Source of the DNA: Emmonsiellopsis sp. PD_33
Taxonomy: Eukaryota > Ascomycota > Eurotiomycetes > Onygenales > Ajellomycetaceae
Length of the DNA stretch: 64,000 nucleotides
Assembly (NCBI GenBank): GCA_032988165.1
Contig: JANTQF010000086.1
Span: forward strand, 57,505 to 121,504
Direction: 5' to 3'
The notes under the pieces are model-generated. The model saw only the letters and a list, made by a program, of their open reading frames with translations. It was not told where the DNA came from and made no database searches. Numbering within the stretch: position 1 is the first letter of the stretch; each line of letters opens with the position of its first letter. This document shows positions 21,218-32,400 of this stretch, one piece after another. The translations under genes were made by a program, and so were the position numbers.

Positions 21218-21577
21218 TTTATCTATAAATAATAAAGCTACCCAGTCAGTCTTACCTGAAATTACTGATTATAAGATGAACTATTATTTTAATTATATTT
21301 TTTATTATCTTTATCAGTCCTGATGTTCTCAATCTATCTGTAAGCTACAATGAAGATAAATGTATAGCTATAACTTAAATAATATCTTTACTAGAGATTC
21401 TAAAATATTGTAGTGAGTACATTTAACTCTAATTTTCTTTCTCTATTTGCTCAAGTACAACTCCAGCTATTCTCTTTTTATTGAAAATCCAGATTTTATT
21501 AATATTATTATTATATATCTTTATTATTTTTAAATAAAGAAATTAGCTGAGTCAGCATCAATCTTATCTGCAGATAA
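21218..21577. repeat. two further GATA-type palindromes in hAT-2
   Basis: TTTATCTATAAATAATAA at 21218-21235 and the perfect 14-bp palindrome TTATCTGCAGATAA at 21564-21577. No gene lies between them. Confidence 0.6.
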
Positions 21578-21941
21578 TAATAATGCACTTACTAAAATAC
21601 TATTTCTCTAAGATTTATTAACTACTTTCATAATAATCTAATAATCAATGCTATCTCTACAACTAAAACCCACATAGCCAGCATGATGAGCACTTCACTA
21701 TTAATAGTAATAAGTAGTTTTATGACCCTCAGGCCCTATTCTGAGTTCTAGCCTCATATCCTTAATATTTACTTTACTACTTATAATCTCATCATAAAAT
21801 ATAACTTCAACATCTTAAAGAATCTCTAATGAAATTAGTAATAAGTAGTTCTATAACCTCAAGACTCTCTTCTAGCTAACCATGCTGAGTTCAGAGAGTA
21901 GTGGTATTCACATCATTCTAGTAGTAGTATCACTCACATTG

Positions 21942-23138
21942 TGCTCTCCTAAGATCTAGTATGTGTAAGGCTGATTTCACTGGTAATAATACTCCTCAAG
22001 CTGTTTTCTATAAGTCTCCTACCACCTCAATTTATATTCAATAAGAACACTGTCTATTTTCTGCTACTAATCTCTATCAGCTTTGATTATTAATCATTCT
22101 TGCCATCATGGGTAAATAGTCTCCTGTGTATGCTAAGGTTAGATCTATAACTGATAGCATCTAGTATCATGATTGGTATGGGCCAGAAAGACTCCTATAT
22201 TAGTGATGAGACACAGTTAAAGTATGATATTCTTACCCTGAGATAACTTACCTCATTAAGCATAGTGTTATTATAAACTGAGATAATATGAAGAAAATCT
22301 AGTATCACACTTTCTACAATAAACTCTGTGTTATACTAGAGGAGCATCTTATTCTATTAACTGAGGTTCCTATCAACCTTAAGTTTAATTATAAGAAGAT
22401 GATCTAAATCATCTTTAAATTCTTTAATATCCCTATCTTCTATATCTCCATTTAGGCTGTGCTCTCTCTGTATGCTTCCAGCTGCACCACTAATATCATA
22501 CTTAACTCTAATAATGATGTTACTTACATTATGCCTATCTATGAGAGTTTCACCCTCCCCCATGCTATCTCCCATATTAATATAGCTGATTCTAACCTAA
22601 TAAATTACCTTATAAAGATCCTTGCCAAGTGTGGTTACAGCTTCTTCACCACTGCTGAGCATGAAATTATCTGTGATATCAAGAAAAAGCTATAAATGTT
22701 ACCCTCAACTTCTAGTAGGAAATTTAGATTACTTTTTAGAGGTTTAGCTTGGAGAAATTCTATAAGCTTCCTAATGGCCAGGTTATCATTATTGGCAACA
22801 AATAGTTCCATACCCCTGAGGCTCTCTTTCAGCCTAGTATACTGGGTCTTGACAGCAGCAGTATTCATACCACCACCTACAATACTATCATGAAGTATGA
22901 TATTACATGTAATACTACTATATATTCTGGTATCTTCAACTATATGCAGAAGGAGATCATTGCCCTTACTCTCTCATTGATGAAGGTTAAGATCATTGCT
23001 CCCTCTAAATATAAATACTTCATATAGATTAATAGTTCTATCTTAGCCTCCCTTTTGATCTTTCAGCAGATGTGAATCTCCAAGTAGGAATATAATGAGT
23101 CTGGATCTTCTATTATCCACTGTAAGTACTTATTGTAG
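21942..23138 (+). pseudogene. actin gene, decayed, cargo of hAT-2
   Basis: Conventional actin is recognisable almost from the N-terminus to the end. In order: SSMCKADFTGNNTPQAVF (21955-22010); GMGQKDSYISDETQLKYDIL (22179-22238); YHTFYNKLCVILEEHLILL; AVLSLYASSCTTNIILNS (22459-22512); PIYESFTLPHAISHINIA; YLIKILAKCGYSFFTTAEH; EKFYKLPNGQVIIIGNK; PEALFQPSILGLDSSSIH; YNTIMKYDI; YMQKEIIALTLSLMKVKI; and a C-terminal EYNESGSSIIHCKY near 23100. Two non-coding interruptions sit early in the gene (about 22013-22090 and near 22117-22147, GTATGC...TGATAG), placed like introns. There is a small frame change near 22690 and a deletion of about 14 codons after YNTIMKYD. The intron-like gaps suggest capture of genomic DNA and not of an mRNA. 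The similarity is to actin itself more than to an actin-related protein. Confidence 0.9.
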
Positions 23139-23141
23139 TGT

Positions 23142-23198
23142 TTATTGTCTGTGGATAATATTTAGCTGACTACTAACCTAGTTGTCTGTAAATAATAA
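23142..23198. repeat. GATA-type palindrome pair just after the actin pseudogene
   Basis: TTATTGTCTGTGGATAATA (23142-23160) and TTGTCTGTAAATAATAA (23182-23198) stand 21 bp apart, directly behind the actin stop codon. This spacing resembles the pairs near 19356 and 25948. Confidence 0.6.
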
Positions 23199-23199
23199 T

Positions 23200-24600
23200 A
23201 TACTTGCTAAAAACCTATTCCTTCTAATTGTGAAGTAATTAATTCATTATTTTATATAGCTATTATAACTTACTCTCCAGCAGATATTAATAGTTGTTGG
23301 TTTGATTAGTGGAGAAGGTTGTATTAGCTAGTTAGTCAAGATTGTCAGCTCAATTACATAAGTTTATCATAAAGATAACTAGTTATTTAATTCTTAAAAT
23401 TGCCTCTGATTATTGTCATATCATCATTATCTCTCTTCACCTGCTGTGGATCTTATCAGCTCAAAAGTAACTAATCTTCTTTTCCAATGGGACATTAAAG
23501 TCCAAATTCACCTTCAGTAGCTATGATATAGGGGCTTCAGACTCTAACATAATAAATTGATGTACAGCAAGCTGATTAAGATACTGAATCCTACACATCT
23601 ACTCTACTTAAACTTTTCAATTCATATTAGCTCAGGCTAATTCCTTTTAGTTCACCTTGCTTCCAGAAGAGTGCTGCATTAGTCAATTCAGTTAAGAGAT
23701 TTAATGACTATATAAACTGCATCTAGTATTCTTATGAATAGTCATCCTAATATTGAAGAAAGGCTCTAAATGTGGGAGAATGAATTAACTACAGTTAGAT
23801 TCATAATATTATATTGTATGATATCTTTAGCTAGAGGCTTCAGGTTGAAGATGATGTGATTCCATATAAGTACTATATATAATATATTATACTTTAGTGA
23901 TCTCCACTAACACTAAAAAATTGTAGAAGTCTAAGTCCCACCTATCATTAAGATACTTAAATAAATATTATATAAAGATTTAACTTTAAAGAATCTAGTT
24001 GTTGACTAGTCTTTCTATATGTAATTAAACATAGATGTAGTAGAGAGCCTCAGGAAATATCCAATTTCATACTCATTATACTGGGTTAAAGATATACTAT
24101 AATTTATTAATTCATATTAAGAATCAGCCTGGGATATAGTGATCATTCAGACTTAAGAGCTTATCTTATAGTACTCATACACTTAGTGCACTGAAGGATC
24201 TGAGCCATTTAAAGATTATCTTATACTGTATGATTTGCTAAATAATATATCTGCCAGTGATGAAGCATATGGAAATTGCTATTTCAGGGGTGAAAGTGTA
24301 AAGTGTAGCCTTTATAAGCACTAAAAGCACCCATCCTCTAACAATCCTTTAGTAGATACTAACTATAATTATAGTTGATGATGTGGACCAGAACATAATT
24401 ATATATCTAATAATTTAAATGCATTCATAAAGGGTGGGTATTAGCTTATCATGCAGATAAAAAGAATTTTTTGAATAACTACCTGAGAAAATTTAGAGAG
24501 TCTGAGACTTCCTCTGAAATTATCTCATTCTTCTCATTATTATCTTAGAAAAATTTTAATATTAAAGGTTATTTATTCCTTATTATTTTCTAAGTCTAAT
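23200..24600. other. hAT-2 interior without recognisable gene
   Basis: About 1.4 kb between the actin pseudogene and the transposase. I see short open pieces but no family match and no clear repeat. Confidence 0.4.
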
Positions 24601-24637
24601 ATCTACTTCTATACCTTTCTATTATAATTATAGAAAA

Positions 24638-27324
24638 ATGAGTTAAAGTTTTGATTCTACCTTTTCCTCATAGTCACAACTCATTATTAATGACTCAAAT
24701 GATGTTAATCTATTAATATCACCACAAATTAGTACATCTATTTCTCATTTACTAGAACAAATTGGTTCAAGTGACAATTAGTTTATAGTTTATTTAGGGG
24801 CAAAACATTCAAATCTTAAGGTTTTTAAATAATGATGAAGGTCAATAAAATGGGCTAAGACCTCTAGAGGTTTAAAGTGCTTCAGCTGAGATTCCTTATG
24901 ATATATTGCACAAGTATGGTAGTACTTCTAAGAGGATATCATGGCAATAGATGGGAAACCTATGATATCATGTAAACACTGTGATAAAATTTTAGCTCAT
25001 CTATTATCAATGGGTGGAATAATGATAATGTTGAATAACTATATCAAAAAGAGCTAATCCTATTAGAGGCAGGCAAGGTTTCAAGGTTTAGAGGATGTTG
25101 ATTTAGTGACATCACTAATAAGAACATCATAATAGATAATAGTAAATATCCTTTTTATTTCTAAGGCTATAATAGGAGTTCCAGGGCTTCAGCTAACTAT
25201 ATAAGACTAATATAATTAGGAATAGTAGTATAGATGCTATTAAATTCACTAAGAAGAAATTCTAATAAACTCTGATAGAGGTTTTAGTCTCTACATGATT
25301 ATCCTTTCATTTTATGAATAACTTTTACTTTCATTAAATGATCTGAATGTTATAACTCAGTGCAACTATATCTAGTATATTATATATTCTAAAGATTACT
25401 AATAAGTTTATGTAAGAGAGCTTTCAACAGATTATTAATTATATACCTACTGAGAATCATATCTTCCTTGCTCTTGATAGCTGGACTAGCTCATTCAATG
25501 ATGTATTTATAGTAGTAGTAGTGTACTTTATCAATCATAATTGGAAGTTCCAGGAACTCATACTGAGATTTAAATACATTGAAACTAAGCACAGTGAGAG
25601 GGAGCTATCTGATATTACAATGAACATTATGAAGATATATAGTATTAAGAAATGAATATTTAGTATGATAATAGATAATGCAAGTAATAATACAATACTT
25701 ATTGCAAGTCTAAACATAGTAATATAAACATTAAATTCATTAACATATATTGAGTAATGTGTCAAGATTTCATGCCTGACTCATATAATTTAGCTGGTTA
25801 TGAAGGAACTTCTGGACTCAATGAAAATTAACCTAGAAAATAATAGAATAATTTAGAATTAGAATGATTCTATGTTGCCTAACCCTATATAGATGCAAAG
25901 TGTCTCTCAGACACTAGTAAAGGTAAGCTTACTATTACTTTAAGATGTTATTCACAGATAATGCAATTTCCTACTACATTTTTATTATCTGTGAATAATA
26001 ATGCTGAATGATTGTTGCTGACTATATTTCATTAAATTCATCTATTAACTTAATATATTAATATGAGTTTATAGTGTAAATAAGCATTTTATGATATTCA
26101 ACAGTCTAGTATAAATAAGATAGGTGAAGTGCTAAAGTTACTAATAATAGATATAGTCACTTAATAGAATTCAACTTTCCATATACTATATTACACACTT
26201 AGACTTAGAGTCTATATAGATAGATATGTTAGAGATATCAATCAGCAAGCTGAATTTAAACTAGATAGGAATAAGTAACAGTTAGTTGAGTATTTAATTA
26301 AGCTTATAAAACCTTTTACTAAATATATAGCTGTACTTTCTACAGCAATAATCCCAACCCTCCCTATAGTATTCTAGCTGTATAAGAACCTATTTAATCA
26401 TATTGATCATTATAAAGTAGTATTAGAGAAAAAGTATTTGTACTGAAAGCACTTAATGTATGATGCCTTATATAAATATCATGAGAAGTTGATTAAATAC
26501 TATATAGACATGAAAAAGAAGTATGAGTATCTTTACACTGTTATAATAATTTTATCTTCAAATTAGAAATTAAAGCTCTTCAGTCAAGAAAGTTGAGACA
26601 ATAATGACTATGAATAGCAAGAGAAGTACTGAAAGTATTTCCAAGAAGTATATAATAAATAGATGTTTAAATTGTCTGGTAAAAATACATCACAATAGTA
26701 GCCTAGGCAATAAATGAGGCAATCAGATAATCTTTTTGACTTAGTCTTCAGTAATGTGCCTAACAGTACTGCCTTAACTGAATGTAGTAGGAGGAATGAG
26801 GTAAAGAAGTATCTAAATTAAGATTAATTTATTACTCTCATATATAAAGTATCTATTCATATTCATGTGGTGTACTAAATATTAGTATAAGGCCAAATGA
26901 GAAATATAATTACTTGCTGTACTGAAAGGAATATCATTTACAGTATTCTATTCTAGTAAAGATGATTTAAGACTATCTTTTAGTACCTAGTTCAACTATT
27001 AGTGTAGAATAGCTCTTCAATGCAGCTTGTAATATCTAGTATTACCACTACAGTTATCTTAAGTTATCAACCTTGTGAACTTTAATGCTGAAGATGTGCT
27101 TGAATCAGATCACTCTAAATGAGAAGAAGAGTAAGTTAGCTGAAGAGGATAAGGTAGTAAATGATAAATTTAATGAAGATGGAAAGAATGATGACTTAGC
27201 CTTAAGTAAAATAAATATAATTAATAATATAGAGGATAAAGATACTAATATTAATATATTAGAAAGTACTAAAGATAATGAGTCTGAAGATGATATAATT
27301 TCAGATAATTTAAGAAGAAGATGA
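24638..27324 (+). pseudogene. hAT-2 transposase (BED finger, RNase H-like core, hATC domain)
   Basis: The cut-and-paste transposase that would recognise the 20-bp ends of hAT-2 and of the MITEs. From the ATG at 24638 a Ser/Asp-rich N-terminus leads to a BED-type zinc finger near 24968-25020 (CKHCDKILAH). The catalytic core reads FLALDSWTSSFNDVF (25463 on) and IDNASNNTILIASLN near 25670-25715; the nearby W became a stop. An insertion-region segment KPFTKYIAVLSTAIIPTLP lies near 26320. The C-terminal hATC dimerisation domain reads YLLVPSSTIS then LFNAACNI near 26974-27030. The last 79 codons (27085-27324) are open and acidic. The three conserved blocks are in different frames, so introns or indels separate them. 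The palindrome pair at 25948-26001 lies in one such gap. Confidence 0.88.
25948..26001. repeat. inverted GATA-type palindrome pair inside the hAT-2 transposase gene
   Basis: TTATTCACAGATAAT and, 22 bp later, ATTATCTGTGAATAA are exact reverse complements, giving a 52-bp hairpin. The second copy is extended to TTATTATCTGTGAATAATAA (25982-26001). Confidence 0.7.
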
Positions 27325-27327
27325 TAA

Positions 27328-27760
27328 TAAAATAATAAAGATTAGAGGTCTTTATCAAAATAGACTTCAACCAGATTAAATAGTAGTTCCACTTTAAGAC
27401 AACCTATAGTGATTAGATATTCAGTGACTTCTATACTTTCTAATGATGCATTAACTTCTCAACATCTTCTTAGTAATGCATTAGCACCCTAGCATCTCCC
27501 TAGTAATACATTAATCCTCTGAAGTTCACTCAATTTAAGCTAGTCTGTGCATGAAAGAGGATCTCTAGCATTTAGTAGCCTGAATTTCTTAGGAAAAGAA
27601 TTGTGAAGAGAAGTAGCTGAGAGGCATGAAGTAGAGGCTGCAAAAAAACAAGATAACTAGTAGCTGTAGAATATATAAAAGAAGAGAGCATCAGATATTA
27701 TACTAAATAAGGAGAGTAATAATTGATGTTGTTGTTTATGAATAACAATATATATTAATA
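27328..27760 (+). pseudogene. unknown reading frame after the transposase, with 30-bp repeats
   Basis: One frame shows three 10-residue repeats of the type LSNDALTSQH between about 27447 and 27540. A charged segment WREVAERHEVEAAKKQD with a first-position stop follows near 27605. It may be the last exon of the transposase gene or a small separate gene. I do not recognise it. A weak palindrome GTTGTTTATGAATAAC follows near 27731. Confidence 0.35.
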
Positions 27761-28136
27761 TAGAAAGGGGGGTTAGTTAAGATGATTTACTTTATTATAT
27801 ATATACAGACACTAAGTTATAAAATGTAGTTTTTAGTTTTTAGTTTGTAGCTATTTGCTTTTTCAATACATAAGAGTAATGCATTAAAAAAATATATAGC
27901 ATGTATTTAAAATATAAATATCATATGACTTTTCAGGCTAATCTAATTAGGAAATTTACCTGAAGGTCCTGATTCTCCAAGTAATCTGAAGATTACTCAA
28001 GTTGAAGAAATACACAGTGCAAGTTAAGCCAAGTCATAATGGCAGGTGCTTAGGGTAAATCAAGGCAAATAATTTCAAGTTTAAATCAAGTTTTTGACTT
28101 GGAATTACTCAGCCTTGTCTGCACTCTAAGAGAGAT

Positions 28137-29345
28137 AAAATCTAATATAAAATAATATCTCTATTTATTATTATCTCTACAAATAGAGCCTCTAATTCTG
28201 ATTTAGAGTCTGTATGTACTGTGAGGTCACTAAAACAGCCTTAGTGCTACCAGAGAGAGGATGTTGAGAAGAAAAAGAAGGAGGAAGAGAAGAAAGTTAT
28301 CTGAGAAATTCTTAACTCTAATATATATAATGTAAGTGTCATGATTCTAAATTAATAATAATAAGTGATTAATTATTACTTAGCCTAATGACAATCTATT
28401 ATTAGTGATTAGTATTAATAGAGTTATTAGTGGCTCCCTATATTCTTCTGTAATATAGAATCACAAGAATGAAGCTTTCCAGATAGAAAGTCTTCTTAAG
28501 TGATTTAAGATAAAGGTAAAAGGTTTTTTGAAGTTAGAGGATAAGAAAGAGGAGGAAGATAAGAATAAAGATGAAAATAAAAAAGTTAATTAATATAAGT
28601 TGAATTTCTCTTTAAAGTCTTCTAAATCCTCTGATTTTAAATCTGACCCCTCTGAGAAGTTAGAAGCTGAAGGCTTTATGAAGAAATACTATATAAATTA
28701 AATTTTTTACCTGCACTGTATGAAGCTTTTCCACAATAGCTAGAGAATAGTGTGTGTAAAGTAGTTATAGTATAATAACTATAAATACTGCTGTAAAAAT
28801 AATGTATATTACTACCCTATAAGTACTATTTTCCTGCCTATTTAATTATGATATAATTTCTAATAAAAACTATAGGTATCAGCAAGATTTCATAGAAAGC
28901 TATGAAAGATGTAGAAGCTGATGAATCTCAGCTATATAAAATATAATATTTAAAAGTATTTAAAGGCCTTCTATTATTAATTTATCTTTAATGTAGAAAT
29001 TTACATTAAAAAGAGAGTGCCTACTGAAGAGTAGACTACCTTCATATCTATCTTAGTAGGTTTAGAGTGTGCTGCCCTGCTACACCAGAATCAGATTGTG
29101 AAGAAATTAGAGAAATAGAAGAAGAAGTGTTAGAAGATGAAGAGGCTGCTAAAGCAGTTAGTAAGTATAAAATCCTTTTAAATAATACTAATATATAGGC
29201 TAATAGTAGGATAAATAGGAGTAAAGAAGGAAGAAGTATACTTCATCAGTTAGAAAATATAGAATTATAATTAGAAGTAAATTATCCTGAGATATCTATA
29301 GCATCTATATGGAGAGAGTGTTTGCCTTTTTCTTTTACTTTTCTT
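28137..29345 (+). pseudogene. GyC-1 accessory gene, unknown function
   Basis: Because GyC-1 is antisense, this gene reads on the plus strand. It is homologous to the minus-strand gene at 42700-41480 of GyC-2. Exon pieces: an N-terminal SDLESVCTVRSLKQP and a Lys/Glu-rich part near 28270-28310; an acidic part near 28550-28680; the Cys-containing segment about 28700-28818 (YLHCMKLFHNS, VVCVK); an intron at 28819-28875 of exactly the same 57 bp as in GyC-2, with the GT donor mutated to AT; then KLMNLSYIKYNI-like helical sequence and a coiled coil rich in Leu, Lys and Glu near 29100-29160. Confidence 0.7.
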
Positions 29346-29439
29346 TTTTCTCCTATAGTGCCTTCAGGCTAAAGAATATTAAATTGTTTATCTGACTCTT
29401 TTAGATATAATACTCTTTCCAATTCTTATTCTGATATAA

Positions 29440-32400
29440 GTTGACAACCTCATTAAACTTCTAAAACCCTTTAAGAAAACTAGAAGAAAAGTATTATCTA
29501 TTCTTAGACTATGAAAATCTACCTATCTACCTACTCAAAAATCTAATAGGAGAAAAGAGTAGGAAGCTAGCACTTTCTTTTTCTATTTGACTTTTAATTA
29601 TAAGAAACTTCTATGTCTTAATTCTGATTAGCAGCCTTCCAGACTGTAATAAGATCCTTTAAATTTTCCAAATTATTCAATGATTTTCATATATTCTCTG
29701 AAGTGGGATATCCTTTCTATTTAATTAAGTATTTTAATTTATCATTTCATTCTAGTTGTTTATCTATAATATCCTTCACTATATATTCCAAATCTCCTTC
29801 AATTTTAATGCTGTCAGGGCAAGGTGGTTCTAATTCTACTTGTTGTTGATAAGGTTCCAAAAGAGACACATAAAAAATAGAATATATTTAATTAAAACAA
29901 TGAGGTAATTAAACTCAATAAGTCTATCTACTAATAATTTCAATAATTAGAAATAGATCAAGTCAATAATTATCTAGCTTTTTATAAGATCTAGTGATTT
30001 TAATATTCTTTACTGATAAAAGAACTTCATCTCTAATATTAAATGATATTAACTTATATTTTCAATTATAATATATCATTTATTTATTAGTAATATGTTA
30101 TAGGCTGATCATCAACCTCTCATAGATTTCTATTAATATGTTAAGTTTCTTTATAATATCTGAAATTTCTTAAGATTTTTAATTAACAGTAGAGCTTGCC
30201 TCTCCCTTAGGGGTATCATCCACAACATCCTGGGGCAAATCCAGATTAAATCCTATAAATGTAAAGAAAGAAGATACTTCCATTAAAGCTTATTTAGCAT
30301 TATTATATATAAATTGTACTGTTGAAAGATGCTACATCCAATCATTTTAATAATAAGTATAATAAGTTTAGAGATAGTACTTAAGAGTTTGATTTTGATG
30401 TTTCATTTAACCATCAGTTTGAGAATGAAAAGCTATATTTAAATTTTAGTATATATGAAGATAGTAGTAGAAAGCTAACTAAAAATAACTAATAAATAAG
30501 GACTTACAGTCTATTATTAATAATAATAAAAGACTATATTTATAGATAATAGAATCTATGAAAAGTTCAGCAAGCTCTGGTACTTTAATAGTCTTCAAAT
30601 AAAAAATATATTTAGCTATTTTAGTAAAATGATTTATAATGATCAAAATACTATCATATTTTCAACCTCTAAACTAAGACTTGAGTAGGTTAATAATGAA
30701 ATTCATTAATATTAATTTCTAGGAATGATTAGGAATAGATAGAGCTAATAAGATGCTGTATGAGTAATATTTCAGCAACTTCACTCTTTTATAGATATTA
30801 TATATATTAATAAACTCTAAAACATTCTAATGAATTTCTTTCTAATAATACTTTCTTTAAAGTAGTTTTTTGATCTTTACTATATCAAAGTAACCTACAT
30901 ATAGATTATTATAATGAATTTATAGTAACTTTCATCTTAGAGTTTTATTATCAGGAATAAAAATAGATTCATTAAATGTTAGGAGGCTATAATCTCCTAT
31001 TAATCATTCTTTCAACTTAGCTGCTAACTTTAAATCTCTAAGTCTACTATTTGAATTTAACCTGGTTTCTTCACAACCTTTTAGCTCTTAAATCTGAGAT
31101 ATACAAAAGACATCTCTATCTTATACCTCCTTTATAAATTTCTGAAGCATCTTAAAGAAAAGTTTATAGCCTATTTTATCTGAGATAGCATCTATAGCAG
31201 CTAAATATAATATAAGATATTCTAGATCATCAGTATTAACTTTATCAAGCATTATTATCCTAGTTAATATAATATTATTAATTTAGCTGTCTGAAGTAGC
31301 CTTTACAGCTTCAAATCAAAATCTATAACTAGACATAATTAAATCCCATACAGCTAGTTTTTTCTATAATGTAGGAAGTACTCTATCAACATCTTTCTTC
31401 TATAGAATTATTTTATAATCTAGCTGCCATGAAGGTGCATTAGCTGGGTTAAGCCAGCCAGAGTAATAATGAATATAGAAATTATATTCAGATAATAATT
31501 CAGCCTATCTAGCTTATCTTGTAGACAGCTTCTTAGTGGTAAAGAAATAATATAAATTTATATGATCTAAAAGAACTTAAATAGGAAAATTACTACCCTG
31601 CAGGTAGTATCATCAAGTTTTGAATGATTTAGTAATTATAAAAAGTTTTTAATTATATATATCATATTATTATTATATTAAATTTAATTTCTTTAAAAAA
31701 AAGGCTACTAGAGCTCAGTCTCACCTACAAGTCATAAGCAGATAGAAGCCTTCTCATCTATTAAATCTATTTTAATTTAAATTGTCTATCAACTAAGATA
31801 ATATTTTATAAAGACTAAATCCAGAGGCATCTATCTTCAGTTGAATAGATTAATTAAGGTTAAAATAATTAAGAAGTATTACTTCTATAAAGGCTTTCTT
31901 AATTACAGCTAATATTACTCTAACATCTTCAGTGAAATGAAATAGCCCAGGTTTCTTGCCTTTAATACTATCCTTAAGTAACTCAGTTATAGGAGCTATT
32001 ATTCAAGATTAAGTGTATATAAATTTCCAGTAGAAATTTATAAAACCCAGAAAAACTTATATTTCTCAAAACATATACAGTTCAGGCTACTTTAAGATGG
32101 TAGTCATGTGAGCTTGATCTATATGAACTTCATTAACACTCATTATAAACCTAAGAAATTCTATTTCTTAAGTAAAGAATGTACACTTTGATTTCTTAGT
32201 AAAAGACTATATTTTCAAAAATGTTCTAAAATCTATTAAATATACTTCTCATATTCTTCTTCAGTATCTAAAAATACAAGAATATCATTAAGGTAGATAA
32301 CACATGAGATGTTGAGTAGGCTTTGAAGCATCTAATTGATATAAGTTTGAAATGTAGTTAAAGTATTATAGAGACCTAAGGAGAGAACTAGATATTTAAA

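Larger units (their letters stand above)
14702..28128 (+). mobile_element. hAT-2, 13.4-kb hAT transposon with SNF2-like and actin cargo genes
   Basis: The left end is TAGAGTACAGACAAGTCTGA. The right end, reverse complemented, is TAGAGTGCAGACAAGGCTGA. A perfect 8-bp duplication AGAGAGAT flanks it (14694-14701 and 28129-28136), and the GyC-1 sequence on both sides rejoins exactly. Contents: a decayed SNF2-family ATPase gene (minus, 14994-19289), palindromic sites, an inverted repeat, two tRNA-like units, a decayed actin gene (plus, 21942-23138) and a hAT transposase (plus, 24638-27324). This is large for a hAT element, and the two cellular-type genes look like captured cargo. Confidence 0.9.

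Noticed and set aside
22357..22868. Minus-strand open frames at 22357-22575 and 22635-22868
   Set aside because: They are antisense shadows of the actin pseudogene, whose plus-strand frame shows clear family motifs.
22085..23138. Actin-related protein instead of actin
   Set aside because: Blocks such as KLPNGQVIIIGNK, PEALFQPSILG and the C-terminal EYNESGSSIIH follow conventional actin without the insertions typical of Arp families.
19356..27750. CRISPR array
   Set aside because: The palindromic words are irregularly spaced, unequal in length and dispersed over 12 kb in a eukaryotic-type transposon.
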